Positions 52,711 to 62,161 are shown, counted from the stretch's first letter. The stretch is 64,000 nt of DNA from Shewanella oncorhynchi (GCF_012584455.1 NZ_JABAEB010000012.1:107001-171000); one strand, 5' to 3'. Numbers and translations: made by a program. Notes: a model not told the origin generated them from the letters alone.

Positions 52711-53523
52711 ATGAAGCCAGAAGAGTTGATCGACGAAGTTATTGCGATTGCGACCGATGCAGGGATAACTATCCGTGACATTTATCTCAAAGGTAATTTT
52801 GAGCGAGAAATGAAGTCTGACAATACCCCTGTCACTTCCGCAGATTTAGCGGCGAACAAGATCATTTGTGACCGATTAACCACCTTAACGCCTGATATTC
52901 CTGTGTTATCTGAAGAAGCCGCTGACATTCCGTTGAGTGTGCGTGAATCTTGGAAGCGCTATTGGTTGGTGGATCCGCTCGATGGTACGGGGGAGTTTAT
53001 CGCCGGCAGTGGTGATTTTTCAGTCATTATTGCGCTGGTGGAACACAATCGTCCCGTGATGGGCGTAGTTTATGTGCCTATGACGCAAGTGTGTTATTAC
53101 GCTATTGCTGGTTTAGGGGCGTACAAACGCACGGATAAACAAGAAGTGCGTATTAGCAGTCGCCAAATTGAGCACCGTGAAAAGGTATCCCTAAGATTGG
53201 CCGTAAGTCGCCGTCAGGACCCCCAATCTGTGTTGACCCTATTCAACCATCCCAAACACTGCGAGTTAGTCGTGATGGGGGGCGCAGCGTTGAAGAGCTG
53301 TCTTGTCGCCGAAGGTCGTGCTGATTGTTATGTACGAGTCGGACCAACGGGTGAGTGGGACACGGGAGCGGCGCAAATTATCGTCGAGGAAGCGGGTGGA
53401 CAGCTGATGGATACTGAGCTGCAACCGTTAACCTACAATGAGCGCGAGAGCTTAGAAAACCCTAACTTCATCGTAGTTGGCGCACCCAACTTAGAGTGGG
53501 ATAAGATTTTAATAGGTGAATGA
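52711..53523 (+). CDS. cysQ: 3'(2'),5'-bisphosphate nucleotidase
   Basis: 270 residues from ATG at 52711 (GGAG upstream); an earlier ATG at 52666 lies close to the repeat and is less likely. Inositol-monophosphatase fold motifs: DNTPVTSADLAANK, LSEEAADIP, WLVDPLDGTGEFI (metal-binding Asp-Gly-Thr) and GPTGEWDTGAAQIIVEEAGG. It hydrolyses 3'-phosphoadenosine 5'-phosphate, the by-product of sulfate assimilation and of PAPS-dependent sulfotransfer. The neighbouring island encodes two putative sulfotransferases, whose by-product this enzyme would clear. It overlaps the next gene by 8 bases. Confidence 0.95.
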   Translation: MKPEELIDEVIAIATDAGITIRDIYLKGNFEREMKSDNTPVTSADLAANKIICDRLTTLTPDIPVLSEEAADIPLSVRESWKRYWLVDPLDGTGEFIAGSGDFSVIIALVEHNRPVMGVVYVPMTQVCYYAIAGLGAYKRTDKQEVRISSRQIEHREKVSLRLAVSRRQDPQSVLTLFNHPKHCELVVMGGAALKSCLVAEGRADCYVRVGPTGEWDTGAAQIIVEEAGGQLMDTELQPLTYNERESLENPNFIVVGAPNLEWDKILIGE

Positions 53524-53974
53524 TTTTCAAATGCAGTCTATACGTCCGGTGTTAAAGTCAGAGTTATTCGCAGTTTATCAGCTCGAACAGGCCATTTTTG
53601 GTGAGCACAGCTATCCTGATTTCTTCTTCCGTCAGGGATTTGATTGTTGGCCAGAGCAATTTTTAGTGGCCGTGGATGCAGATAATCAGCTACAAGGCTA
53701 TTTGCTCAGTGCCCAGAGTAGCGATCCTAACTGCATGTGGATATTATCTGTCGCAGTGAGTGAAAATGCTCGCGGGAAGGGATTCGGCAAACGTTTGATC
53801 CAACAATGTTTAGCCGAGTTGCCAGTGTCAGTTGAGCGGGTGTGTTTAACCGTTGATCCGAGTAACCCTGCCCATGGCTTATATCAGCATTTAGGTTTCA
53901 TTGATTCAACTTTTGAGGCCGATTATTTTGGCGATGGCGCAGATAGGGTTGTGATGACTTATCGCAGGCCTTAA
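53516..53974 (+). CDS. GNAT N-acetyltransferase (RimI-like)
   Basis: 152 residues from GTG at 53516; ATG at 53531 is the alternative start. Motif A is WILSVAVSENARGKGFGKRL, with VCLTVDPSNPAHGLYQHLGF as motif B, the pattern of RimI-like acetyltransferases. Overlap with cysQ implies co-transcription. Substrate unknown. A hairpin terminator follows at 54060-54090. Confidence 0.85.
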   Translation: MNDFQMQSIRPVLKSELFAVYQLEQAIFGEHSYPDFFFRQGFDCWPEQFLVAVDADNQLQGYLLSAQSSDPNCMWILSVAVSENARGKGFGKRLIQQCLAELPVSVERVCLTVDPSNPAHGLYQHLGFIDSTFEADYFGDGADRVVMTYRRP

Positions 53975-54059
53975 ATCGCGTGCTTATCTTTGAACCAAAG
54001 ATTATCCTCAAATAAAAATCACCTTTGAATTAAGAACGATTTTTAAATCAAAATAATGG

Positions 54060-54090
54060 ACGGTGTGCTGACTGAGCGCGCCGTTTTTTA
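54060..54090 (+). terminator. Terminator after nudE-cysQ-GNAT
   Basis: A 10-bp stem, ACGGTGTGCT with AGCGCGCCGT (two G-U pairs), is followed by six T. Apart from this hairpin, the 53975-54291 gap shows only AT-rich DNA that should hold the promoter of the next gene. Confidence 0.8.
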
Positions 54091-54291
54091 TGCTCTTTTA
54101 GGTGATGTCATCCCACAGAATCCTGTTCGGCTTGCTGAGGGAGTCTAATTCGAGTGCCTATCTTTATCCATCATCTTCAATAATATCCTTCATTATTTAC
54201 CCTCTTCTGTACGTAAAACAAACTTATTTTGAACGTTGTTTTTTATTTTAACTACTGTTAGTCTCTTGCTATTCAACAGGGGATGAGACCT

Positions 54292-54903
54292 ATGGCCAGA
54301 CGAAAAGAACACAGCCATGATGAAATTCGCGCGATGGCAATACAAGCGGCAACTGAGTTACTGATAGATCAAGGTGCCATAGGGCTCAGCTTACGCAAAG
54401 TGGCCAGCCAAATTGGTTATGTCCCTAGTACCTTGATTAATATTTTCGGCAGCTACAACTATTTATTACTGGCGGTTTCTGAGTCAACGCTTAGGACTTT
54501 GCACGACCGATTGACGGGTGTTCGTGCGGCCGACAGTTTAGGTAAAATTATTGCAATGGCTTGGGAGTATAGTCAATTCGCCCATGAGCAGCGCCAAGCT
54601 TTCAAGCTGGTTTTTGAGCTGCAATTACTCGATTCTGAACCCTTGCCTGAATCACAAGGGCAATTGATTGCGGGGTTATTTACTCTGATTGAGCGTGAAT
54701 TGGCGCAACTATTTCCCGAGGTTACGCAGGCGGAGCATCTCAGTATGAGTCGGGTATTATGGGGGGGAATTCATGGGCTGACCTCTCTGTCACTCGATAA
54801 TAAGCTCTTCGCTGAGTCATTATCACTGCGGGATTTACTCAAGAGTCACGTACAAGCTTATTTACAAGGAATGGGTTACCAGAAGGAACTATCATGCTGC
54901 TAA
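54292..54903 (+). CDS. TetR-family transcriptional regulator
   Basis: 203 residues from ATG at 54292 (AGGGG about 9 bases upstream; an ATG at 54283 is too close to it). N-terminal HTH: HSHDEIRAMAIQAATELLID, GLSLRKVASQIGYVPSTLIN, IFGSYNYLLLAVSE. The C-terminal ligand domain is all-helical. It overlaps the acyltransferase gene by 10 bases, so it probably controls its own operon in response to a lipid-related signal; that is inference from context. Confidence 0.88.
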   Translation: MARRKEHSHDEIRAMAIQAATELLIDQGAIGLSLRKVASQIGYVPSTLINIFGSYNYLLLAVSESTLRTLHDRLTGVRAADSLGKIIAMAWEYSQFAHEQRQAFKLVFELQLLDSEPLPESQGQLIAGLFTLIERELAQLFPEVTQAEHLSMSRVLWGGIHGLTSLSLDNKLFAESLSLRDLLKSHVQAYLQGMGYQKELSCC

Positions 54904-56756
54904 CAAAACGTTTTTTACCCTATTTTTCGACTCAGTGCTTAGGCGCATTGAATGACAACATCTATAAAAATGTGTTGCTGTTATTAGTGACCTTTAGCCA
55001 AGTGAAAGACCTACCCATAAGCGTCGATATGTTTGTGAACTTGGCGGCTGGGGTGTTCATTTTGCCATTTTTCCTCTTTTCGGCCCATGCGGGTGTGGTC
55101 GCCGATAATATGGATAAGGCTAAACTCATTCGCCGATTGAAACTACTCGAAGTCATCATCATGTTTAGCGCCGCGATTGCGATTCTGAGCGAGAGCTACA
55201 TGATGATGTTATTACTATTATTTTTAACGGGTAGTCAGTCTGCATACTTCGGTCCGGTTAAATATTCCTTGTTACCCCAAGCGTTGAAAGAGGACGAGTT
55301 AGTCACAGGCAACGCTTGGGTTGAAATGGGCACTTTTCTCTCTATTCTGGTGGGCACTTTGAGTGCGGGGATCTTGGTTTCTAATGAAAACGGTACGCTT
55401 TGGTCGGCGATTACTGTTGCTGTATTAGCCTTTGCAGGATATTTATCGAGCCGAGCGATTCCTGCATTACCTCCGCAGGGCGTCATTGAAAAAATACGTT
55501 TCAGGCCGTTATCGGGCACTTGGCGTAGCATCAAAAAAGCCCGTCAAACGCCTTCAATCTGGATGGCTATCCTCGCTATCAGTTGGTTTTGGTTTTTAGG
55601 TGCGACCTATCTGACTCAGTTTCCTAACTTTGCTAAGCTGCATTTGCATTCTGGTGCGACTGTGGTGTCATTATTATTAGGCATGTTTTCCATTGGGATT
55701 GCCGTTGGCTCCTTCGTTTGTGAACGTTTCTCCTACGGCCATGTGGAACTCGGTTTGCTGCCATTTGGGGTATTGGGATTAACTATCTTTGGTGTCGATT
55801 TGCTTTGGGCTATTCCACCTGCGCCAGTGGATGCTGGTTTTGTCTATGGATTAAAGGCCTTTATTGGCGAGTCGCAACATTATCGGGTGATGCTGGATTT
55901 CTTTATGATCGGCGTTAGCGGTGGCTTGTTTATCGTCCCCCTGTATGCGTTTATTCAATCTCGTTCGCCTAAGGGCGAATGTGCTCAGGCGATTGCTGCC
56001 AATAACATTATGAACTCATTGTTTATGGTGGTTTCGGCACTGTTATCTATGCTGTTGCTGGGCGTTGCAGGTTGGACTATTCCACAGTTATTTCTGCTAC
56101 TCGCCGTGATGAATGCTGTAGTCGCACTCTATGTTTATTCACAAGTACCAGAATTTACACAACGATTTATCAGTTACTTACTCAGTCATGTTATGTATCG
56201 AGTGACAGTAACAGGCCGAGAGAAAATTCCAAAGGAAGGGGCTGGCATCATAGTCTGTAACCATGTGAGTTATGTGGATGCATTAATTATTATGGGAGCG
56301 TCGACACGGCCAATCCGCTTTGTGATGGATAAATCCATCAGCGAAATTCCTCTGTTGAAGTATTTGTTCCGCCATGCAGGTGTGATCCCTATCTGTTCGC
56401 CTAAGCAAAGTGAAGAGACCTATAATCGTGCCTTCGAGGCAATTCATGAAGCGCTCGCCAATGACGAGTTGGTATGTATTTTCCCTGAGGGTCGACTCAC
56501 ACCTGACGGTGAACTTGGCGATTTTCGTCCCGGAATTGATAAGATTTTGGCCAGAGATCCAGTGCCAGTCATTCCTATGGCACTGCACGGATTATGGGGT
56601 TCTTACTTTAGTCACAAGGGCGGACATGCCTTGGCTAAAATGCCCAAGCGTTTTTGGTCAAGGGTGTCGGTGGATTTAACGGATGCCGTCGATGGTAAGC
56701 TTGCGAATAAGGAATCTTTGAGAGTCCAAGTGGCGAGCCTGCTGGGCAAGTCTTAA
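54894..56756 (+). CDS. LplT-like MFS lysophospholipid transporter fused to PlsC-type acyltransferase
   Basis: 620 residues. The N-terminal ~410 residues are an LplT-type MFS transporter starting with FSTQCLGALNDNIYKNVLLL and FGPVKYSLLPQALKEDELVT. The C-terminal ~190 residues form a PlsC acyltransferase with NHVSYVDA (His457-x4-Asp462) and IFPEGRLTPDGELGDFRPG (FPEGR, 530-534). Unlike three-part Aas fusions there is no acyl-ACP synthetase module. The likely role is to flip lysophospholipids inward and re-acylate them. Confidence 0.92.
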   Translation: MLLTKRFLPYFSTQCLGALNDNIYKNVLLLLVTFSQVKDLPISVDMFVNLAAGVFILPFFLFSAHAGVVADNMDKAKLIRRLKLLEVIIMFSAAIAILSESYMMMLLLLFLTGSQSAYFGPVKYSLLPQALKEDELVTGNAWVEMGTFLSILVGTLSAGILVSNENGTLWSAITVAVLAFAGYLSSRAIPALPPQGVIEKIRFRPLSGTWRSIKKARQTPSIWMAILAISWFWFLGATYLTQFPNFAKLHLHSGATVVSLLLGMFSIGIAVGSFVCERFSYGHVELGLLPFGVLGLTIFGVDLLWAIPPAPVDAGFVYGLKAFIGESQHYRVMLDFFMIGVSGGLFIVPLYAFIQSRSPKGECAQAIAANNIMNSLFMVVSALLSMLLLGVAGWTIPQLFLLLAVMNAVVALYVYSQVPEFTQRFISYLLSHVMYRVTVTGREKIPKEGAGIIVCNHVSYVDALIIMGASTRPIRFVMDKSISEIPLLKYLFRHAGVIPICSPKQSEETYNRAFEAIHEALANDELVCIFPEGRLTPDGELGDFRPGIDKILARDPVPVIPMALHGLWGSYFSHKGGHALAKMPKRFWSRVSVDLTDAVDGKLANKESLRVQVASLLGKS

Positions 56757-56780
56757 ATTCGTTAAGGCATGAAATAAAGT

Positions 56781-56811
56781 GATAGCCGCGGATCTAATGT
56801 TCGCGGTTATC
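56781..56811. terminator. Hairpin between convergent acyltransferase and selU genes
   Basis: GATAGCCGCG pairs with CGCGGTTATC (one G-U), 11-base loop. It lies between the two convergent stops (56756 and 56831). The following T-richness is modest, so it is a probable shared terminator. Confidence 0.55.
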
Positions 56812-56830
56812 TCATTTATGCGTGGGCAAT

Positions 56831-57937
56831 TTATCGAGTTTGATAACTATCCAACCACTCATGCATCGCTTGATGTGAGCCTTTAAAAAGAACACGTTCG
56901 GACTTTTTCTGTAATTGGTATTGATACATAGGATCGTAATACTTGTGCAATAACAGGTTTATCCAGACTAAATGCTGCGAAGTGTCATTCTGGTTAATTT
57001 GCTGATCGAGTGCTTGTTGCATCAAATCTTGCAGTTCTTGATGTTGTTTTCCGCCTAGACGTTTGCGAATGCTCACTAAACTCTGTAATAGATATTCACT
57101 GAAAGCCGTAAAACCTGCTTCCGGCCCTAGGCGCTCACAGAAGCCGCTATACATTTTATGCACATATTCATAGCGTAAGCGTTCGAGCCTCGCATCGTCC
57201 GGCTCTTCTAGCACTAAAACATTAGCGGCTTGCATGGCATTGTAAAATGTCTGCGGCAGCGCCGAGCGCCCAATCAGGAAGCTTTCATCCTCGAGCAGTA
57301 AACACGCCGCGCCACTTGTTTGGTGCTGTAGCAAGGCAATGGCGAGTTGATTTTCAAAGTTAATCTGCGTTGGCTGTGGGTCGATATTCTTTCCAAAACT
57401 AGAGCCTCTGTGATTGGCTATCCCTTCAAGATCAACCGCTTCTTTACGCTGTAGTAGAAAATCGGTTTTACCGCAGCCCGTCATCCCGCTCAAACTCAAT
57501 AACGGTTGCTGAGTCGGTGCCGCTTCAATCACGCCAATCAGATATTGGCGCATGGCCTTATAGCCACCCTGAATATAAGGGACTTCGATCCCCGCTTCTT
57601 TGAGCCATTGTTGCGTGAGTTGCGAGCGCAGGCCGCCGCGAAAGCAATAAATGTAAGCATTAGGATTGGCTTTAACATAGCTAGCCCAAGCCTCGATTCT
57701 CTGTTGCTTGATGGGACCATTCACTAGTGAATGACCTAATGCAATCGCGGCTTGCTGACCAAATTGCTTATAACAAGTACCGACTTTTTCCCTTTCACTA
57801 TCCAGCATCAAGGGCAAGTTGGTCGAGTTGGGAAACGCACCTCGAGTAAACTCTATGGGCGCTCGCACATCCATTATGGGATGTTGGTTGAGGAAAATTT
57901 CCCGATATTGCTCTGCGGCTATAATAGCGCTTGGCAT
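56831..57937 (-). CDS. selU: tRNA 2-selenouridine synthase
   Basis: Also called mnmH/ybbB. 368 residues from ATG at 57937; GTG at 57943 is an alternative. The N-terminal rhodanese domain has PIMDVRAPIEFTRGAFPNS and the catalytic Cys98 in YCFRGGLRS. A P-loop, SGMTGCGKTDF (Lys157), follows. It replaces sulfur in 2-thiouridine of tRNA anticodons with selenium from selenophosphate via a geranylated intermediate. The start overlaps the selD stop (TGATG). Confidence 0.96.
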   Translation of the reverse strand: MPSAIIAAEQYREIFLNQHPIMDVRAPIEFTRGAFPNSTNLPLMLDSEREKVGTCYKQFGQQAAIALGHSLVNGPIKQQRIEAWASYVKANPNAYIYCFRGGLRSQLTQQWLKEAGIEVPYIQGGYKAMRQYLIGVIEAAPTQQPLLSLSGMTGCGKTDFLLQRKEAVDLEGIANHRGSSFGKNIDPQPTQINFENQLAIALLQHQTSGAACLLLEDESFLIGRSALPQTFYNAMQAANVLVLEEPDDARLERLRYEYVHKMYSGFCERLGPEAGFTAFSEYLLQSLVSIRKRLGGKQHQELQDLMQQALDQQINQNDTSQHLVWINLLLHKYYDPMYQYQLQKKSERVLFKGSHQAMHEWLDSYQTR

Positions 57938-58995
57938 CAGCACAACACCACATTCGCTGCTGTGGTCGGTGTTTCCAGTGACCCAATGCAGATTGGGGTT
58001 ATGTGGTTCGCATCGAGTAGGGCGATTAATTCCGCTTCAGCTGCGGCAGAGACGGCAACTAACAGGCCACCACTGGTTTGCGGATCGCACAGTATCGCTT
58101 TTTGATGCTCGCTGAGTTCAGGGAGATGCTCGCCATAACTGTCGTAATTACGGTGAGTCCCACCAGGAACACAACCTAAAGCTAAATAATCTAAGGCGCG
58201 TGGTAACAATGGCACTGCATCAAATTTAAGCTTCGCAGTGAGGTTGGCGCCTTGGCACATTTCGAGTAAGTGTCCCGCCAGTCCAAAACCTGTGACATCG
58301 GTCAGGGCATTTACACCGCTAATTTTTGCTATGGTCGCGCCTATAGTATTGAGTTGGCACATGGCATTGACCGCAATGAGACTATCTTCATCGCGGAGTT
58401 TTTTCTGTTTTTGCGCTGTGGTTAAAATACCAATGCCGATAGGTTTAGTGAGATATAAACGATCGCCGGCTTTAGCGGTATCATTCTGTTTTAAATCACT
58501 TAAGGCAATTTGCCCGGTAACCGCGAGACCAAAAATAGGTTCGGGTGCGTCTATGCTATGACCACCGGCTAGCATGATCCCTGCTTCCATGCAGGCTTGT
58601 CTGCCGCCATCGACCACTTGCTGTGCGATTTCTGCGGGTAGTTTATTGATTGGCCAACCTAAAATTGCAATCGCCATAATAGGCGTGCCGCCCATGGCAT
58701 AAATATCGCTGATCGCATTGGTCGCTGCGATACGACCGAAGGTGAATGGATCGTCAACTATTGGCATAAAAAAATCGGTAGTGCTAATGATGCCTATGTC
58801 ATCATTGAGTTTGTACACTGCAGCATCGTCGCGGCTCTGATTACCAACCAGCAGATTTGGATCGGTAAATACAGGTAATTGCGAGGCTAAGATAGTGCTG
58901 AGCACTTTAGGGGATATTTTGCAGCCACAACCTGCGCCATGACTATATTCTGTTAGCTTGATTGATTCTGGGAGTGTAACTAGGGAATCTGACAT
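57937..58995 (-). CDS. selD: Selenophosphate synthetase
   Basis: 352 residues. Makes selenophosphate from selenide and ATP. The active-site loop SHGAGCGCKISP has Cys23 (standard cysteine in place of selenocysteine) and Lys26. Further family motifs are LVGNQSRDDAAVYKLNDDIG, GGRQACMEAGIMLAGGHSID and VTGFGLAGHLLEMCQGA. It is the first gene of a selD-selU operon; the stop TGA overlaps the selU ATG. Confidence 0.97.
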   Translation of the reverse strand: MSDSLVTLPESIKLTEYSHGAGCGCKISPKVLSTILASQLPVFTDPNLLVGNQSRDDAAVYKLNDDIGIISTTDFFMPIVDDPFTFGRIAATNAISDIYAMGGTPIMAIAILGWPINKLPAEIAQQVVDGGRQACMEAGIMLAGGHSIDAPEPIFGLAVTGQIALSDLKQNDTAKAGDRLYLTKPIGIGILTTAQKQKKLRDEDSLIAVNAMCQLNTIGATIAKISGVNALTDVTGFGLAGHLLEMCQGANLTAKLKFDAVPLLPRALDYLALGCVPGGTHRNYDSYGEHLPELSEHQKAILCDPQTSGGLLVAVSAAAEAELIALLDANHITPICIGSLETPTTAANVVLC

Positions 58996-59040
58996 GATCT
59001 CAACAGCCTATTTAAGTGATTAAGGCATCATCATAATCAG

Positions 59041-59068
59041 ATACGGCCACCATGCAAGGTGGCCGTAT
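59041..59068 (-). terminator. Hairpin after the desaturase gene
   Basis: ATACGGCCACC pairs perfectly with GGTGGCCGTAT around a 6-base loop, 23 bases past the desaturase stop. The T-run is weak, so it is a probable terminator or 3'-end stabiliser. Confidence 0.6.
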
Positions 59069-59090
59069 GACTTTCGGGTAGAATTGTGGC

Positions 59091-60197
59091 TTAGCTATAA
59101 GTTGCGGTCAGGCTGTGCCAATGTTTTTGCTGGACTAAGAAACGTGCCTTTAGCTCTTCAACTTGTTGCAATAGTTGCTGATCGACAAGTTGCTTACGCT
59201 TGGCCTCAAGCAAGGTTTTCTGTGCTTGATAGTAATCCATTAAGTGCAGCTTTAATAACTCATACTCTGCTTGAATTTTTTCAATAATTTCATCAGCATT
59301 AGGCAGGTTATTAACCTTCCGCTTGGTACGTAATAACTGCATTTGTAAGCGTGCGCTCTCGATACGTTCCTGTGGACTCGTACGCAAATCCTTAGCTAAA
59401 CCTAACCAAGATAATGACTTAATCAACCATTTGGTTGGATCGTAGTGCCACCATTTAATGCCATTACGATAGTCATTTTCGAAAATATGATGGAAATTAT
59501 GATAACCCTCACCGTAGGTCAACATGGCCAAGAAGCCATTATCGCGGGCGGTATTCTTATCGGTATAAGGCTGACTGCCCCACACGTGGGCTAAAGAGTT
59601 GATAAAGAAAGTGCAGTGATGCACCACCACTAAACGCAGTAAACCCGCCATCAATAACATAGACAGCACGTCACCATTGAGCCAACCAAGCAGTGCAGGC
59701 AGACCAATGTTCATTAGCAACACGAGTGCGAGGTAATGTTTGTGTTGCCACATGACAATACGGTCATTTTGCAGATCACGCACATTTTGATAATCGTGAT
59801 AGCGTTGCGACTGATACTCACGCAGCATCCAACCGATATGGCTGTACCAGAATCCCATTTTGGCTGAGTACGGGTCCTTGTCGTTATCATCTACGTGCTT
59901 ATGGTGGACTCTGTGATCAGATGCCCAGTGCAATGCACTGTTTTGTAATGCTAAAGCACCACCAAGGGCATATATAAAACGCACCGCCGGATGGGCTTTA
60001 TAGGCCTTGTGTGACCAGAGTCTGTGATAACCTGCGGTGATTGACAGGCCACTGGCAAAGGCTAAAACAATAAAAGCGATCCATTCACTGGCACCATAGC
60101 CATGAACAATACCGCGCCATGGAACTAAAATTACCGCACTGAGGAAAGTGATGGCAAACAGACTGACATTAAGCCAGATGATAGGGGGTTTTTTCAT
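59091..60197 (-). CDS. Fatty acid (acyl-CoA) delta-9 desaturase
   Basis: 368 residues, membrane-bound di-iron desaturase. Three histidine boxes are visible: HRLWSH (58-63), HRVHH (95-99) and GEGYHNFHH. Several hydrophobic segments precede them. The ~100-residue C-terminal tail is a charged coiled-coil-like helix (DEIIEKIQAEYELLKLHLMD). It introduces a cis double bond into acyl chains and helps adjust membrane fluidity. It is divergent from fabR, with a FabR-type operator at 60223-60240 just upstream of its start. Confidence 0.95.
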   Translation of the reverse strand: MKKPPIIWLNVSLFAITFLSAVILVPWRGIVHGYGASEWIAFIVLAFASGLSITAGYHRLWSHKAYKAHPAVRFIYALGGALALQNSALHWASDHRVHHKHVDDNDKDPYSAKMGFWYSHIGWMLREYQSQRYHDYQNVRDLQNDRIVMWQHKHYLALVLLMNIGLPALLGWLNGDVLSMLLMAGLLRLVVVHHCTFFINSLAHVWGSQPYTDKNTARDNGFLAMLTYGEGYHNFHHIFENDYRNGIKWWHYDPTKWLIKSLSWLGLAKDLRTSPQERIESARLQMQLLRTKRKVNNLPNADEIIEKIQAEYELLKLHLMDYYQAQKTLLEAKRKQLVDQQLLQQVEELKARFLVQQKHWHSLTATYS

Positions 60198-60222
60198 TAT
60201 AGGTTTCCAAAATTCGCTTTTG

Positions 60223-60240
60223 AGCGTACATCTGTAAGCT
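60223..60240. promoter_or_regulatory. FabR-type operator between desaturase gene and fabR
   Basis: AGCGTACATCTGTAAGCT is a near-perfect 18-bp dyad (AGCGTACA-N2-TGTAMGCT) matching, as I recall it, the FabR binding consensus AGCGTACA-N2-TGTACGCT except for one base. It lies 26 bases upstream of the desaturase ATG and 102 upstream of fabR. Confidence 0.8.
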
Positions 60241-60341
60241 AATTTAGCTTAGCTATATTGTTTGGTCAAGGACGATGGGGCTGTGTTTAATGCCTAAAAG
60301 CGGTATTATCGCGTTATTACATTCAGTTAGCGGATTTAAGA

Positions 60342-60956
60342 ATGGGTATTCGAGCACAGCAAAAAGAGAAAACTCGCAGAGCTTTAGTCGATGCGGCCTT
60401 TAATCAGCTAAGTGCTGAGCGCAGTTTCTCAAGTCTGAGTTTGCGAGAGGTTGCTCGGGAAGCTAATATCGCGCCGACATCTTTTTATCGCCATTTTAAA
60501 GATATGAACGAACTCGGTCTTACTATGGTGGATGAGGGCGGGTTAACCCTAAGGCAGATGATGCGTAAAGGCCGTCAGCGAGCTGAAGTGGGTGGCAGTG
60601 TGATCCGTATTTCCGTTGATACCTTTATGGAAGTGCTTGATTCTAATCCAAACGTATTCCGTATCTTATTGCATGAACGCTCTGGAACCTCGGCAGCATT
60701 CCGTGCGGCAGTTGCCCGCGAAATTGAGCATTTTATTTCTGAATTGGCTCATTATACCGAAGCCAAAGCGGGGCGAACCCCCTTGCTAGCTCGTGCACAG
60801 GCTGAAGCTTTAGTGACACTGGTGTTTAATGCCGGCGCTTCCGCATTAGATATGAAACGGGCTGACCGTAAGATTCTTGCCGATCAATTAGTCATGCAAT
60901 TGCGCATGGTCGCCAAAGGCGCCGAGGCTTTGCAGCATAAGGTTGAACACCGCTAA
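60342..60956 (+). CDS. fabR: Unsaturated fatty acid synthesis repressor
   Basis: 204 residues, TetR fold. HTH: SLSLREVAREANIAPTSFYR followed by HFKDMNELGLTMVDEGGLTL, the recognisable FabR start MGIRAQQKEKTRRALVDAA. FabR senses the ratio of unsaturated to saturated acyl thioesters. The operator between it and the divergent desaturase indicates direct control of that gene. A strong terminator follows. Confidence 0.95.
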   Translation: MGIRAQQKEKTRRALVDAAFNQLSAERSFSSLSLREVAREANIAPTSFYRHFKDMNELGLTMVDEGGLTLRQMMRKGRQRAEVGGSVIRISVDTFMEVLDSNPNVFRILLHERSGTSAAFRAAVAREIEHFISELAHYTEAKAGRTPLLARAQAEALVTLVFNAGASALDMKRADRKILADQLVMQLRMVAKGAEALQHKVEHR

Positions 60957-60979
60957 TCTGAGTGGGATGCAGATTTACT

Positions 60980-61012
60980 AAAATAATGGAGCCTAAGGCT
61001 CCATTATTTTTA
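60980..61012. terminator. Bidirectional terminator between fabR and trmA
   Basis: AAATAATGGAGCC pairs with GGCTCCATTATTT around a 3-base loop. T-rich ends are present on both strands. It sits between convergent stops at 60956 and 61064. Confidence 0.92.
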
Positions 61013-61063
61013 GCGAATTTACGTTTAAGTGTTATGCAGTCGAGCTCAGTGTATCTGAAGTGA

Positions 61064-62161
61064 TTAACGACGCTCGAGTAGTACACCTGTTTCCATGTGA
61101 TCTGTGTAAGGGAACTGATCAAACAAGGCAAAGCGGGTCACTCTATGGGTTTCGTTCAGTTGTTGCAGGTTATCTTTTAAGGTTTCAGGGTTGCAGGAAA
61201 TATACAAAATCCGCTCATAACCTTGGACTAACGCCAGCGTATCAGGATCAATCCCCGCGCGTGGTGGGTCAACAAAAATGGTGTTGCAAACATAGCTGTC
61301 AAGATCGATACCTTCTAAACGTCTAAAGCTGCGTTTCTTCGCCATGGCATCGCTAAAGTCTTCGGCTGACATACGAATAATCTGCAGATTATCAATACCA
61401 TTCACTTCGATATTGTATTGCGCCGCATCGACTGAAGGCTTAGCGAGTTCGGTGGCCAATACGCGATTAAAGTTTTGCGCCAGTGCGATAGAGAAGTTGC
61501 CATTACCACAGTAGAGCTCGAGTAAGTCTCCCTTACTGTTTTGAGTCGCATCGATAGCCCACTCCAGCATTTTTACGGAAACTTTGGCATTGGGTTGAGT
61601 AAAGCTGTTTTCGATTTGCTTATATAAGAAGGTTTTATCATTTACTTGTAATGACTCAACCACAAAGTCTTTATCTAAATCGATTTTTTGCTTACGGGCA
61701 CGGCCGATGATGTTGACGTTAAACTGGCTACTTAACTTGGCTTTCAGTGCAGTCGCATCGGCGCGCCATTGGTCATCAAGCTGCCTGTGATAAAGCAAAG
61801 ACACTAAGATCTCGCCGCTTAAAGTCGACAAAAAATCCACTTGGAACAGTTTGTGCCTTAGACTCGGATTCGGTTTCAGCTCGGCGATTAAGGCAGACAT
61901 CATTTGATTGATGAGCACGCTAGCTGGTAAGTATTGATCGCAACGTACCTTCTCATTCAATACTTTATCGAACATGTAATAGTATAAGTCGTCACCATCA
62001 TGCCACATGCGGAATTCGGCGCGCATACGGTAGTTAGCTGGCTCTGAGGCAAAAACTTCAACACTCGGTGTTTCAAATTGGGCAAAGGCTTGTTCTAGCT
62101 TGATACGCTTGTGTTCTAACTGCGCATCATAAGTCTGAGGGTCCATTGCTGCTAAGTTCAT
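61064..62161 (-). CDS. trmA: tRNA (uracil-5-)-methyltransferase
   Basis: 365 residues from ATG at 62161, matching the E. coli length; the upstream extension to 62272 is unlikely. It makes m5U54 in the T-loop of tRNA. Motifs: RMRAEFRMWHDGDDLYYYMF near the N-terminus, LLELYCGNGNFSIALAQNF (SAM site), IFVDPPRAGIDPDTL and the nucleophile/base region ILYISCNPETLKDNL. It is divergent from murI with a short intergenic region. Confidence 0.96.
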   Translation of the reverse strand: MNLAAMDPQTYDAQLEHKRIKLEQAFAQFETPSVEVFASEPANYRMRAEFRMWHDGDDLYYYMFDKVLNEKVRCDQYLPASVLINQMMSALIAELKPNPSLRHKLFQVDFLSTLSGEILVSLLYHRQLDDQWRADATALKAKLSSQFNVNIIGRARKQKIDLDKDFVVESLQVNDKTFLYKQIENSFTQPNAKVSVKMLEWAIDATQNSKGDLLELYCGNGNFSIALAQNFNRVLATELAKPSVDAAQYNIEVNGIDNLQIIRMSAEDFSDAMAKKRSFRRLEGIDLDSYVCNTIFVDPPRAGIDPDTLALVQGYERILYISCNPETLKDNLQQLNETHRVTRFALFDQFPYTDHMETGVLLERR

